From: BJGO01 sp964640655
GTDB lineage: Bacteria > Bacteroidota > Bacteroidia > Chitinophagales > UBA10324
Direction of reading: 5' to 3'
DNA: 64,000 nucleotides
NCBI GenBank assembly: GCA_964640655.1
Contig: CAZXFT010000006.1
Coordinates: 62,001 to 126,000, forward strand
Part shown: piece by piece, positions 19,106-26,640 of the stretch
Layout: the number at the start of each line of letters is the position of its first letter
Position numbering within the stretch: position 1 is the first letter of the stretch
The notes under the pieces: generated by a model
The model's input: the letters and a program-made list of their open reading frames with translations, nothing else
Databases searched by the model: none
Told to the model about the DNA's origin: nothing
Program-made: the position numbers and the translations under genes

Positions 19106-19593
19106 TGTTCCAACTGGTTCAACTCAGCATTAGAGCATAGTTTATGATACTTTAAAAATGCAATGACATTCTTTGCCGATGTTCTTCCGGCTATGGCTAC
19201 ATAGTTATTAAAATGAGATATAAGCACTTGCTTATCCTCTTTTATGTGATGGCTCATACCTAGGATTGAAGGCGTGTACTGTTCCACAGTGAGTCGCAAA
19301 TAACGAAACTCCGGATTTTTTGAGTCTTCTTGAATCACTTTTTCAAAAACATCTCCTGCCTGTGAAACTGTTTTAATTTTGGAATAGGGATTTATCTGAA
19401 ACTGAGCTGTTGACGCTGTCAATGCAGCAATGAATGCTGTGGTTGTAGGTGAAGGATTCCGTGTTTCTTTTAAAAACTTCAAATAAGCCATACATTGTTT
19501 TTCATCATTGACAATGTCAGAATAATTGTTTCTCAGATTAAGTAATGAAAATGAATCCTGAATAATAATCAGACACAGGATGAAAGGCATCAT
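19093..19593 (-). CDS. Unknown protein encoded between crtB and crtYcd
   Basis: This 166-residue protein has a hydrophobic N-terminus that could be a signal peptide (MMPFILCLIIIQDSF). The remainder is helical, with ALTASTAQFQINPYSKIKTV, TPSILGMSHHIKED and a C-terminal YHKLCSNAELNQLEQWIH. It overlaps crtB by 4 nt (ATGA) and crtYcd by 13 nt. That coupling argues strongly that it is a real gene with a role linked to carotenoid synthesis or to the membrane where it occurs. I do not recognise a family. Confidence 0.75.
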   Translation of the reverse strand: MMPFILCLIIIQDSFSLLNLRNNYSDIVNDEKQCMAYLKFLKETRNPSPTTTAFIAALTASTAQFQINPYSKIKTVSQAGDVFEKVIQEDSKNPEFRYLRLTVEQYTPSILGMSHHIKEDKQVLISHFNNYVAIAGRTSAKNVIAFLKYHKLCSNAELNQLEQWIH

Positions 19594-20426
19594 ATTTTGT
19601 TCAGCTTATTTACTACATAGCATTGTGCAAGCAGCCATGCCTTTTGTGAATCTGTAACTCTGAATCGGATTTGTTGTACAGCCGACGCAGATTGTTGCTT
19701 AATTTTCTGAAAAAGTTTTTTATAATAAACATAAGCAAGATAAACACCAAGGCGTGAGCCAACAGGTAACATTCTTATTCCCTTCAATGCCTCATCAAAA
19801 TCTGCCTGAATGTCTTTTTCAATTTCAAGTTTATCATGCTCTGAAAACTCTTTGAAGTTGACATTTGGAAAATAAACGCGACCACGAACTATATAATCGC
19901 TTTTTAAGTCGCGTAGAAAATTGACTTTTTGAAAGGCAGCACCAAGCCTCCGTGCATATGGTTTGAGCCGTTCATACTCTTCTACATTGCCTTCGGTAAA
20001 AATATGCAGGCACATTAAACCTACTACTTCCGCCGAGCCATATATGTATTCATGATAACCACTTGAATCGTAATGATTTTTTTGTAGATCAAGTTCCATA
20101 CTATACAGGAAAGCATCTGTCAGTTCCTTTTCAAATCCAAAACGATTTGCAACAAGTTGATAGGAATGCAAAACCGGATTTAAACTTATCTTTTCTTCTA
20201 AAGCCCTGTATGTTTCATTTTTAAAACGCTCGAATAACTCATATTGATTGGTATGATAAAAGGTGTCAACAATCTCATCTGCATAACGAACAAAGCCATA
20301 TACTCCATAGACAGAATCGCGATATTCTTTGGCCAAGGTTCTGATGCCAAGCGAGAACGAAGTACTGTAAAGGTTCGTAATGACCTTACTGCTCTTTAAT
20401 GCTGATTTATCAAATAACTCCATCAT
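19590..20426 (-). CDS. crtB: Phytoene synthase
   Basis: This 278-residue squalene/phytoene synthase family enzyme condenses two GGPP molecules to 15-cis-phytoene. The first aspartate-rich motif is DEIVDT at residues 50-55, and the second is in NFLRDLKSD around 170-178. YGVYGFVRYADE, a typical family stretch, is present. It overlaps crtI by 17 nt at its start and the following unknown gene by 4 nt at its end, so translation is coupled. Confidence 0.96.
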   Translation of the reverse strand: MMELFDKSALKSSKVITNLYSTSFSLGIRTLAKEYRDSVYGVYGFVRYADEIVDTFYHTNQYELFERFKNETYRALEEKISLNPVLHSYQLVANRFGFEKELTDAFLYSMELDLQKNHYDSSGYHEYIYGSAEVVGLMCLHIFTEGNVEEYERLKPYARRLGAAFQKVNFLRDLKSDYIVRGRVYFPNVNFKEFSEHDKLEIEKDIQADFDEALKGIRMLPVGSRLGVYLAYVYYKKLFQKIKQQSASAVQQIRFRVTDSQKAWLLAQCYVVNKLNKI

Positions 20427-21894
20427 CTTGTAAAATACGTTCGGTTACTAAGTTTGAACTGATAACGACTATTGGCAAGCCGGTACCAGGAGTTGTACTA
20501 GCTCCTACATAATATAAGTTACTGAATTCTTCATCTTTGTTAGATGGTCTGAAAGCGCCAATCTGTTTCATATCGTGCGCTAAGCCTAATCCACTTCCTT
20601 TATAAAGGTTAAACTTATCACGCCAATCAACCGGGGTGTAAATGGTTTTTGTTATAGTGTTTGCATGGATGTCATAACCTATTCGATTCGATAAATCTTT
20701 GATGATATTGTCGGTTAACTGTTCTTTATCACTCCAATCACTTTTATAACGTAAATCGGGAACCGGGCACAGTATAAAGATATTTTCACATCCTTCGGGT
20801 GCACACTCAGGATTAGACTTTGAACTCACATTCACATAATAATAGGGCTTATCAGGACTTATTGATGTTGTGAATATTTTATCGGCGTATTGTTTAAAGT
20901 TATCGCCAAGGAAATAATTGTGATGATGAATATTATCTAGCTTTCCTTGTACACCAAGGTATATAGTAAATGGAGCTAAAGTCCAATGCAGCGTATCGAG
21001 TTTATCCTCCGAATACTTTTTACGTTTTAACACTGAACCTCTAAAAGCTGCAGCATCGCTGTTAATTACAAACTTGTCCGATTTCCAGACACGACCGGTC
21101 TTGTCAATTAACTCTGCCTTGTTTCCTACTGTTTGTTTATAGGAAACTATTTCGGTGTTAAATACGAACTCAACCCCACGATTCTTTAGTATGTCAGTTA
21201 TCTTGGTAACAATGTCATACATACCACCTTTCACATTCCAATAACCATCGTGTTGTAGTTCGGTATAGTTTAGTAAGCTGTATACTGCAGGAGTGTTAAA
21301 TGGTGTGGCACCCAAAAAAAATGCAACCAGAGAAAAAATGATTTTTACATCTTCGGATTCGAAGTGCTTGTCCAGTTCATTCCACATAGAGCGAAACATA
21401 AATGGCGCATGCTTTAATGGTACCGTAGATAAGGACATAAAATAGTGAAGCATAGTATTAAAGTTGCGCTTAATCACTTTATGTTCTGTATCGTGAAAAA
21501 TGCTTGCTGCACGTTTCAAATATTTAGTGGCCTTGCGTTCAAAATCAGGTTCAATTTCCTGAAACTCTTTAGCCAGTTTATTTAAGTCTTTATGTATGAA
21601 ATAGGGTTTTGAACGATTGGAGAAATAAACAGAATATACCGGGTTTAGCTCGTTAAAATGGAGTGGGTTCTTAATTCCGCAGTAATTGAATAATTCTTCA
21701 AACTCATAACTCATACTAAAAAATGACGGACCTATGTCGAAACTGAAACCATCTTTAACCAATCGATTGAGTCTGCCGCCAGCCTGATGATGTTTATCTA
21801 TGATAGTTACTTTGTAACCTTTAGAAGTTAGTCGAAGAGCTGTTGCTAATCCGCCAAGACCGGCACCAACAATTGTAACGTGTTTACCCTGCAT
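20410..21894 (-). CDS. crtI: Phytoene desaturase
   Basis: This 494-residue CrtI-type flavoprotein converts phytoene to lycopene. The N-terminal FAD-binding motif VTIVGAGLGGLATALRL is intact, followed by IDKHHQAGGRLNRL. The C-terminal NLYYVGASTTPGTGLPIVV is the second FAD/bacterial-type desaturase signature. The ATG lies 46 nt after the prsW stop, with no clear promoter between, so it is probably co-transcribed with prsW. It overlaps crtB by 17 nt. A CrtD-type relative remains an alternative, but the adjacency to crtB favours CrtI. Confidence 0.95.
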   Translation of the reverse strand: MQGKHVTIVGAGLGGLATALRLTSKGYKVTIIDKHHQAGGRLNRLVKDGFSFDIGPSFFSMSYEFEELFNYCGIKNPLHFNELNPVYSVYFSNRSKPYFIHKDLNKLAKEFQEIEPDFERKATKYLKRAASIFHDTEHKVIKRNFNTMLHYFMSLSTVPLKHAPFMFRSMWNELDKHFESEDVKIIFSLVAFFLGATPFNTPAVYSLLNYTELQHDGYWNVKGGMYDIVTKITDILKNRGVEFVFNTEIVSYKQTVGNKAELIDKTGRVWKSDKFVINSDAAAFRGSVLKRKKYSEDKLDTLHWTLAPFTIYLGVQGKLDNIHHHNYFLGDNFKQYADKIFTTSISPDKPYYYVNVSSKSNPECAPEGCENIFILCPVPDLRYKSDWSDKEQLTDNIIKDLSNRIGYDIHANTITKTIYTPVDWRDKFNLYKGSGLGLAHDMKQIGAFRPSNKDEEFSNLYYVGASTTPGTGLPIVVISSNLVTERILQDDGVI

Positions 21895-21940
21895 AAATAA
21901 TAAAGTTTAACATATAAGCATGCTGATTGTTCGGTGCAAT

Positions 21941-22633
21941 TTATTGAAAATGGTTTTCTTGATTGGTGACTAATTGTTTGTGAATCTGAATTGCACGGAA
22001 TGAATATCTAATGCCAACAAGCAAAGAAGCAAATGCACCAAATAAGATAAGCGTATTGTTGCTAATCATTAAAAAGTAATCATATGAACCATGAAAAAAT
22101 ATTGCCGCAGCTAATCCTATCAACTTATACGATTTAGGATAACTACGCATTGCAGCTAAACCATAAAAATGCCCCATCAGTACTGCGAAAGTTGCATGAG
22201 CTGGAATAGCAGTAAACATGCGCATAATAGCCACATTTAATCCTCCCTGCATAACATAGAAAATGTTTTCAAGAGTAGCAAAACCCATAGAAATAAAAAC
22301 ACTGTATACAATTCCATCAAATGGCTCATCGAATGACTTTTGCCGCGTAGAATATCTATCAAGAACAAAATACTTTACAAACTCTTCTATAAAACCTATA
22401 ATTAAAAAAGATTCAATAGCCGTTCTTAAATAAAGATTATTGATCCCTAAAATTGAAACGTCCAGCATATTCTCAATAAAAGCAGCTGGAAAGACAGTAC
22501 ATGCACCCAACAGGAAGCTGTAAAAAAGTACAGAGCGTGGCTCACCACGATAGGCATCCTTCACATAGATGTATAAACATATGACAACTGCAGGCCCTAA
22601 TGTGATAGCAGCAAGTATCAGATATTGTAACAT
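21941..22633 (-). CDS. PrsW-family intramembrane metalloprotease
   Basis: This is a 230-residue protein with about seven helices when started at the ATG at 22631-22633 (MLQYLILAAITLGPAV). The longer open frame back to 22738 would read through a terminator hairpin and is rejected. Conserved PrsW features are EEFVK (about 83-87), HATFAVLMGHFYG and FFHGSYDYF, supplying the presumed metal ligands. In Bacillus, PrsW cleaves the anti-sigma factor RsiW. Here the neighbour upstream is an ECF sigma gene, but no anti-sigma gene is visible. The start is only about 10 nt beyond the T tract of the hairpin. Confidence 0.85.
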   Translation of the reverse strand: MLQYLILAAITLGPAVVICLYIYVKDAYRGEPRSVLFYSFLLGACTVFPAAFIENMLDVSILGINNLYLRTAIESFLIIGFIEEFVKYFVLDRYSTRQKSFDEPFDGIVYSVFISMGFATLENIFYVMQGGLNVAIMRMFTAIPAHATFAVLMGHFYGLAAMRSYPKSYKLIGLAAAIFFHGSYDYFLMISNNTLILFGAFASLLVGIRYSFRAIQIHKQLVTNQENHFQ

Positions 22634-22640
22634 ATTCGGT

Positions 22641-22673
22641 GAAAATAAAAAAACCCGGATAAGTACCGGGTTT
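22641..22673 (-). terminator. Terminator-like hairpin between the sigma gene and prsW
   Basis: AAACCCGG (22651-22658) pairs with CCGGGTTT (22666-22673) across a 7-nt loop. On the minus strand it is followed by TTTTTTTATTTTC. It starts about 25 nt after the sigma-factor stop and its T tract ends just before the prsW start. There is no room for a promoter between, so it could attenuate expression of prsW and the crt genes. Confidence 0.82.
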
Positions 22674-22697
22674 TTATGATGCTGGATGTAATTTTGA

Positions 22698-23207
22698 TTA
22701 ATAACGAACAATTCTTTTTTGCAACTCTTTGCGTGCAAAAAATATTCGGCTTTTTACTGTTCCTAGTGGCAGGTCTAATTCGTCGGCTATCTCCTGATAC
22801 TTGAATCCTTTATAATGCATCATAAAAGGAACGCTGAAATCTTTACTGATTGAGTCCATAGCGCGTTCAATTTCCTGCATCACCATGTTGCTCTCACCTG
22901 AATTTTTTAAAACCGGTGAGTAAGACACCAATAATTGTTGCCCCTCTGTGTTGTCTGCAACTACTACCCTTTTAGAGGCACGACGATAGTTGTTGATAAA
23001 AATGTTTCTCATAATAGTAAACAACCATGCTTTGAGATTGGTCCCTTCTGAGAATTTGTCTTTGTATAGTAATGAACGGTAAACCGTTTCCTGAATCAGG
23101 TCACGTGCATCGTCTGAATTTTTAGTAAGGTTATAGGCAAACGGATAAAGAGTTTCGCTGTGATTAACAACTTCTTCTTCGAATTTGATAGGGAGTGTAG
23201 CAGACAT
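22698..23207 (-). CDS. ECF (sigma-70 family, group 4) RNA polymerase sigma factor
   Basis: From the ATG at 23205-23207 (MSATLPIKFEEEVV) it is 169 residues. A longer frame from 23294 would run through the promoter and is rejected. Region 2 is seen in DDARDLIQETVYRSL and NLKAWLFTIMRNIFINNYRR. Region 4 is YQEIADELDLPLGTVKSRIFFARKEL. It lies between a CarH-like regulator and prsW, upstream of crtI-crtB. In other phyla ECF factors next to CarH/LitR regulators drive light-induced carotenoid genes, and a similar role is inferred here. Confidence 0.93.
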   Translation of the reverse strand: MSATLPIKFEEEVVNHSETLYPFAYNLTKNSDDARDLIQETVYRSLLYKDKFSEGTNLKAWLFTIMRNIFINNYRRASKRVVVADNTEGQQLLVSYSPVLKNSGESNMVMQEIERAMDSISKDFSVPFMMHYKGFKYQEIADELDLPLGTVKSRIFFARKELQKRIVRY

Positions 23208-23237
23208 TTTGTTTAACAGTTTTTTGTTTTCGTTCAA

Positions 23238-23267
23238 CAAAAGTAATAATTTGTTTAAACAAAACAA
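23238..23267 (-). promoter_or_regulatory. Promoter of the ECF sigma gene
   Basis: On the minus strand TACTTTTG (23238-23245) fits TAnnTTTG exactly. TTG (23265-23267) lies 19 nt upstream as the -33 element. The predicted leader is about 25 nt before the ATG at 23207. The spacer contains a perfect palindrome, described separately. Confidence 0.7.
23250..23263. promoter_or_regulatory. 14-bp palindrome inside the sigma-gene promoter spacer
   Basis: TTTGTTTAAACAAA is a perfect inverted repeat lying wholly between the -33 and -7 elements of the sigma-gene promoter. A bound protein here would block RNA polymerase, so it looks like a repressor operator. The adjacent CarH-like MerR regulator is the obvious candidate ligand. 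The 8-mer TGTTTAAA recurs upstream of that regulator's own gene (24339-24346). Confidence 0.55.
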
Positions 23268-23413
23268 GTTTTTATTAAACATTTTTTTCAGCAAAAGAAT
23301 AATAAATTCGGAATAGAACTATAAAAGTCAACAGAAACGGCTATTTAGGGCCATTAGGGGGCATTAAATTTTGTTGAAAATAATCTTTATTCTATTAAAC
23401 AGAACAAGGAAAA

Positions 23414-24307
23414 TCAGTTCTGACTCATCTTTAGGTCTATTGAACTGACTATTTCTGATAGTTCATTGAAAGTGACAATATTATTTGAAGACTTGATATT
23501 ATTCTTTGAAATCTGGTAACCGGACAAACAACACTGTACATTATTCAACTTGGTTTGAAGTATTTCGATATGTGCATATATACTCTCGTCATCCGGTGTT
23601 GCAGTGAATACACTGTAAAGTTGATCTGGTTTATAATATTCAACTATACTTAGTAAGTCGTTGAGAGGAACCGATTGTCCTAAGTATATAACCTGATATC
23701 CTCTTGACTTAAGGGAATAGTACAAAAACAATAAAGGTATTTCGTGCAGCTCATTTTCTGGTAAATAAAGGACTGCTTTAAGAGATGTACCTGAATTAGA
23801 AGGCATCAATCCGTCTATGGCGACAATCATCTTCTGACGGATAAGATTTGAAATAAAATGTTCCTGAGCAGGTGTGATGGTACCAACTTGCCACATAATA
23901 CCTATACGACGAAGAAATGGTAGAACTATTTGTATCATAGCCTTTTCAAAGCCGTGATGAAGGATGGCGTTAGAAAAAGTTTTATCAAAGCGCGACTCAT
24001 TCAACTCGTTCATAGAGAGTATGAGAGCATCAATCAGTGTATCTCTGCCGGTATTTTGATTGAGTAATTCTGAAACTGCATGTTCTATTTCAGATTGAGA
24101 CATTTCAGCGATATTAGAGATTTTGTACCCCGACTTATTGAGTAATGATACATTCAGTATCAACCGCAATTCATTATCACTGTATTCGCGAATATTCCCT
24201 TCGCTGCGCTTTGGGTTTATCAACCCATAGCGCTGCTCCCATATACGAAGCGTGTGGGCTTTAATGCCGGAGAGATGCTCTAAATCTTTGATACTGTACG
24301 TACTCAT
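23414..24307 (-). CDS. MerR-family regulator with cobalamin-binding domain (CarH/LitR-like)
   Basis: This 297-residue protein has a MerR winged helix at the N-terminus (YSIKDLEHLSGIKAHTLRIW, then EQRYGLINPKRSEGN). A helical domain follows, carrying the CarH light-sensing motif W-x9-EH (Trp139, Glu149, His150). The C-terminal Rossmann domain has Glu186-Leu-His188, matching the E/DxHxxG cobalamin-ligand motif except that Pro191 replaces Gly. CarH proteins bind adenosylcobalamin, repress carotenoid genes in the dark and release DNA on illumination. Context with an ECF sigma gene and crt genes supports that role. AdoCbl binding is inferred. Confidence 0.88.
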   Translation of the reverse strand: MSTYSIKDLEHLSGIKAHTLRIWEQRYGLINPKRSEGNIREYSDNELRLILNVSLLNKSGYKISNIAEMSQSEIEHAVSELLNQNTGRDTLIDALILSMNELNESRFDKTFSNAILHHGFEKAMIQIVLPFLRRIGIMWQVGTITPAQEHFISNLIRQKMIVAIDGLMPSNSGTSLKAVLYLPENELHEIPLLFLYYSLKSRGYQVIYLGQSVPLNDLLSIVEYYKPDQLYSVFTATPDDESIYAHIEILQTKLNNVQCCLSGYQISKNNIKSSNNIVTFNELSEIVSSIDLKMSQN

Positions 24308-24342
24308 ACAAGTGGCTCTAACACCAAAGAAAGCATAATGTT

Positions 24343-24360
24343 TAAAATATACTAAAATAT
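24343..24360. repeat. Direct repeat of TAAAATAT upstream of the CarH-like gene
   Basis: TAAAATAT occurs at 24343-24350 and again at 24353-24360, a 10-bp period that places both copies on one face of the helix. It lies 36-53 nt before the regulator's ATG, in the 65-nt gap after cruF. Direct-repeat operators are known for Thermus CarH, so autoregulation is possible. The AT-rich context makes chance occurrence plausible. Confidence 0.4.
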
Positions 24361-24372
24361 TTTTGAACGCAT

Positions 24373-25011
24373 CTAAATCAAATTGGCCAGTATAAAGAAG
24401 GCCAACTGTATTACAAATATATATGGTGCGAAATCGTTACGCAGCTTAGATTTTGATGCTAAAAGAGATAGGACAAAAATGTAGGACAAGCCAAACCATA
24501 CTGCATAATTTTTTAGCGGCACTTTATTATCAGCCCATGACCACATTCCTGTTCTGATAGCAACCGGTTCAATTAAAACATCAAGTGCTACCAGCATTAT
24601 AGCAGCAAGCAAGGCATTACCAAAGGCTCCAAATTTTAAATTCTTGACCAGCGAAGTTGTGCTATAAACCAATATCAACCAGTTAATACCAATGACTAAT
24701 GGAGTGTTAAATGCTTTCAAACCCAGGGCTCTGCCATATTTGTATTCACCAAAGATTTGTCCGGTGTTAACACCAACAGCCTCAACAACAAATGAGACAA
24801 CATAGATACCGGACAGGAATGCAATTATTCGAAAGTTCCAATGCTTTTGATAGAAAAGCATAGTGCCAAACACGATTAATAAATGAAAAGGAGCCAGTCT
24901 CTGAAATATGTCTTGCAGACCGCTGTATCTCAAACAAATCAAACCAACAACATGCAGAACCGATAAAAAAATTAAGGGTTTGGTAAAGTTGGCAGATTTC
25001 TTATCGCTCAT
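24373..25011 (-). CDS. cruF: CruF-like carotenoid biosynthesis membrane protein
   Basis: This 212-residue protein has about six membrane helices and belongs to the carotenoid biosynthesis (CruF) family. Diagnostic stretches are VVEAVGVNTGQIFGEYKYG, NTPLVIGINW and DVLIEPVAIRTGMWSW. CruF hydrates the C1',2' double bond of acyclic or monocyclic carotenoid ends. With CrtYcd and CrtZ this points to monocyclic hydroxylated pigments such as the saproxanthin/myxol type, but the last steps (for example a crtD product) are not in the window. It lies directly upstream of the CarH-like gene. Confidence 0.85.
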   Translation of the reverse strand: MSDKKSANFTKPLIFLSVLHVVGLICLRYSGLQDIFQRLAPFHLLIVFGTMLFYQKHWNFRIIAFLSGIYVVSFVVEAVGVNTGQIFGEYKYGRALGLKAFNTPLVIGINWLILVYSTTSLVKNLKFGAFGNALLAAIMLVALDVLIEPVAIRTGMWSWADNKVPLKNYAVWFGLSYIFVLSLLASKSKLRNDFAPYIFVIQLAFFILANLI

Positions 25012-25053
25012 AGATGATATCGCTTCAGCAAAATAAAAGCAAAGACTTCAGTA

Positions 25054-26337
25054 TTATCGGGAAAGCAATGAAAAAAATGTTTGTGCTTTAAGTAGACATT
25101 CTTCATACTCCATTTCTGGAATCGAATCGTAGGTAATAGCGCTGCCTGTATGATAGGATGCGTAGCGTGTTTGAGCATTATAAAGCAATGTTCTTATGAT
25201 TACATTAAAATCAAAATCTCCATCAGGATTGATATAACCGAGGCAGCCCGAATACACATTTCGTTTGGTGTCTTCCAATTGTTCAATGCGTTTCATCACT
25301 TCTATCTTAGGTGCACCTGTCATAGAACCCATTGGAAAAGTAAGTCTAAGTGCATCTATGGGATGCACATCCTGTCTGAGTTCAGATGTAATGGTCGAAA
25401 TCATTTGATGAACGTTCGAATATGAATAAACCTGACATAGTTCTCTGACACTCACACTACCTGTTTCAGATGAACGAGTCAGATCATTGCGAACCAGGTC
25501 AACAATCATTACATTCTCGGCACGCTCTTTTTCATTGATCTGTAATTTTAGTTTATTCTCTTCGTCTTGAGAAGAATTGACTAAATCTCTTGCTGCTGTG
25601 CCTTTGATGGGTTGAGAGATTAATGTGTTTCCGGCCTTCTTTAAAAATCTCTCAGGACTACAGCATACCACGTAACAATCAACTACTTTTAAAAACGATC
25701 CAAAAGGCATCATCGAGACTTTATTCATTTTTTGATAAAGTGTAAATGGATCTGCTATAAAATCTTCTGCATAGAATTCCTGGCAATAATTCAACTCATA
25801 ATAATTACCGTCCACTATATCTTGTTTGATTTGATTAACACTGTTAAGGTATTTCTCTTTTGGTGTTCTGTTTGAAATGTTGGTCAGAGAAACAGAATAT
25901 TTCCTTGAGTAATCTGAAGCTAAATTCAATTGGGAATAAATAACTTCGGGAAATTCAGCATCGGATTCAATGATCAATTCATTGCGTGACTGACGAATAA
26001 GTATTATGGGATTAAAGAAGAAGATTTCCGGGAATGAAGTATGTTCTTCATTGCCCGATTGAATATTTATAGTTTCATTCTTCACATCATAACCAATATA
26101 CCCCAGCAGCCAATTTTTCTTATTGAACAAAGATTTCAATTGATTCCAACATGAGCCGTCTGAGAAAGGAATGCACTCAGCACCTGTAGCTAGCAAGATT
26201 TCAAACGACGAGAATTCATCATTCAAATAATTGTTAGAATCAAGAATGATCAGGTATGGGTTACTACTATAGAGGGAATAAAAATGATATCGAAGCCTGT
26301 CAACTTCGAGCGGAGCAAAAACACCGCGATGTTTCAA
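25054..26337 (-). CDS. pabB: Aminodeoxychorismate synthase component I
   Basis: This 427-residue chorismate-binding enzyme converts chorismate to 4-amino-4-deoxychorismate for folate synthesis. The motif PIKGTAARD carries the lysine that distinguishes PabB from anthranilate synthase TrpE, which has alanine there. The C-terminal signature includes FPMGSMTGAPKIEVMKRIEQ and MEYEECLLKA. The N-terminal part is divergent, as is usual in Bacteroidota. folP, another folate gene, occurs later in the window but far away. A glutamine amidotransferase partner is not adjacent. Confidence 0.9.
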   Translation of the reverse strand: MKHRGVFAPLEVDRLRYHFYSLYSSNPYLIILDSNNYLNDEFSSFEILLATGAECIPFSDGSCWNQLKSLFNKKNWLLGYIGYDVKNETINIQSGNEEHTSFPEIFFFNPIILIRQSRNELIIESDAEFPEVIYSQLNLASDYSRKYSVSLTNISNRTPKEKYLNSVNQIKQDIVDGNYYELNYCQEFYAEDFIADPFTLYQKMNKVSMMPFGSFLKVVDCYVVCCSPERFLKKAGNTLISQPIKGTAARDLVNSSQDEENKLKLQINEKERAENVMIVDLVRNDLTRSSETGSVSVRELCQVYSYSNVHQMISTITSELRQDVHPIDALRLTFPMGSMTGAPKIEVMKRIEQLEDTKRNVYSGCLGYINPDGDFDFNVIIRTLLYNAQTRYASYHTGSAITYDSIPEMEYEECLLKAQTFFSLLSR

Positions 26338-26367
26338 TTGTATAAGTGGTTGATAGAATTGACCTGA

Positions 26368-26580
26368 TTAATAATCATCATCGTCGTCATCGTTATAGCC
26401 TTTTATGGCATCTAACTTAAAGTCGTTGTCGAAGTTAAATTCTTCAAAGTCTTCGTCAATTAATGAATCATCATCGTCGTCTCCTTTCTTGCGAGATGAT
26501 TTTTTAGGACTTGCTTTTTGCGGAGCAGCCTTTTTGGCCGCTTTTGCGGCGGCTTTCTTGCCGGGTTTATTGGTTTTCAT
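26368..26580 (-). CDS. Small charge-polarised protein, unknown function
   Basis: This 70-residue protein has an N-terminal half rich in Lys, Ala and Pro (residues 1-33, histone-tail-like) and a C-terminal half rich in Asp and Glu (34-70), ending in a run of aspartates and Tyr. It has no membrane segment. It lies 60 nt after the purA start and 30 nt before pabB in the direction of transcription. The composition is not what a random frame gives, so it is probably a real gene. Roles in nucleic-acid or ribosome binding are only guesses. Confidence 0.7.
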   Translation of the reverse strand: MKTNKPGKKAAAKAAKKAAPQKASPKKSSRKKGDDDDDSLIDEDFEEFNFDNDFKLDAIKGYNDDDDDDY

Positions 26581-26640
26581 GTAGATGTGTTTCGATGCGG
26601 GAGTAAATTTTCTCAGGAACTTTTACAATATCAATATTTC

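Noticed and set aside
21941..22738. Longer prsW frame starting at 22738
   Set aside because: It would include a terminator hairpin and part of the sigma gene. The family-typical N-terminus begins at 22633.
22698..23294. Longer sigma-factor frame starting at 23294
   Set aside because: The extra residues are translated promoter and operator sequence. The conserved protein begins at 23207.
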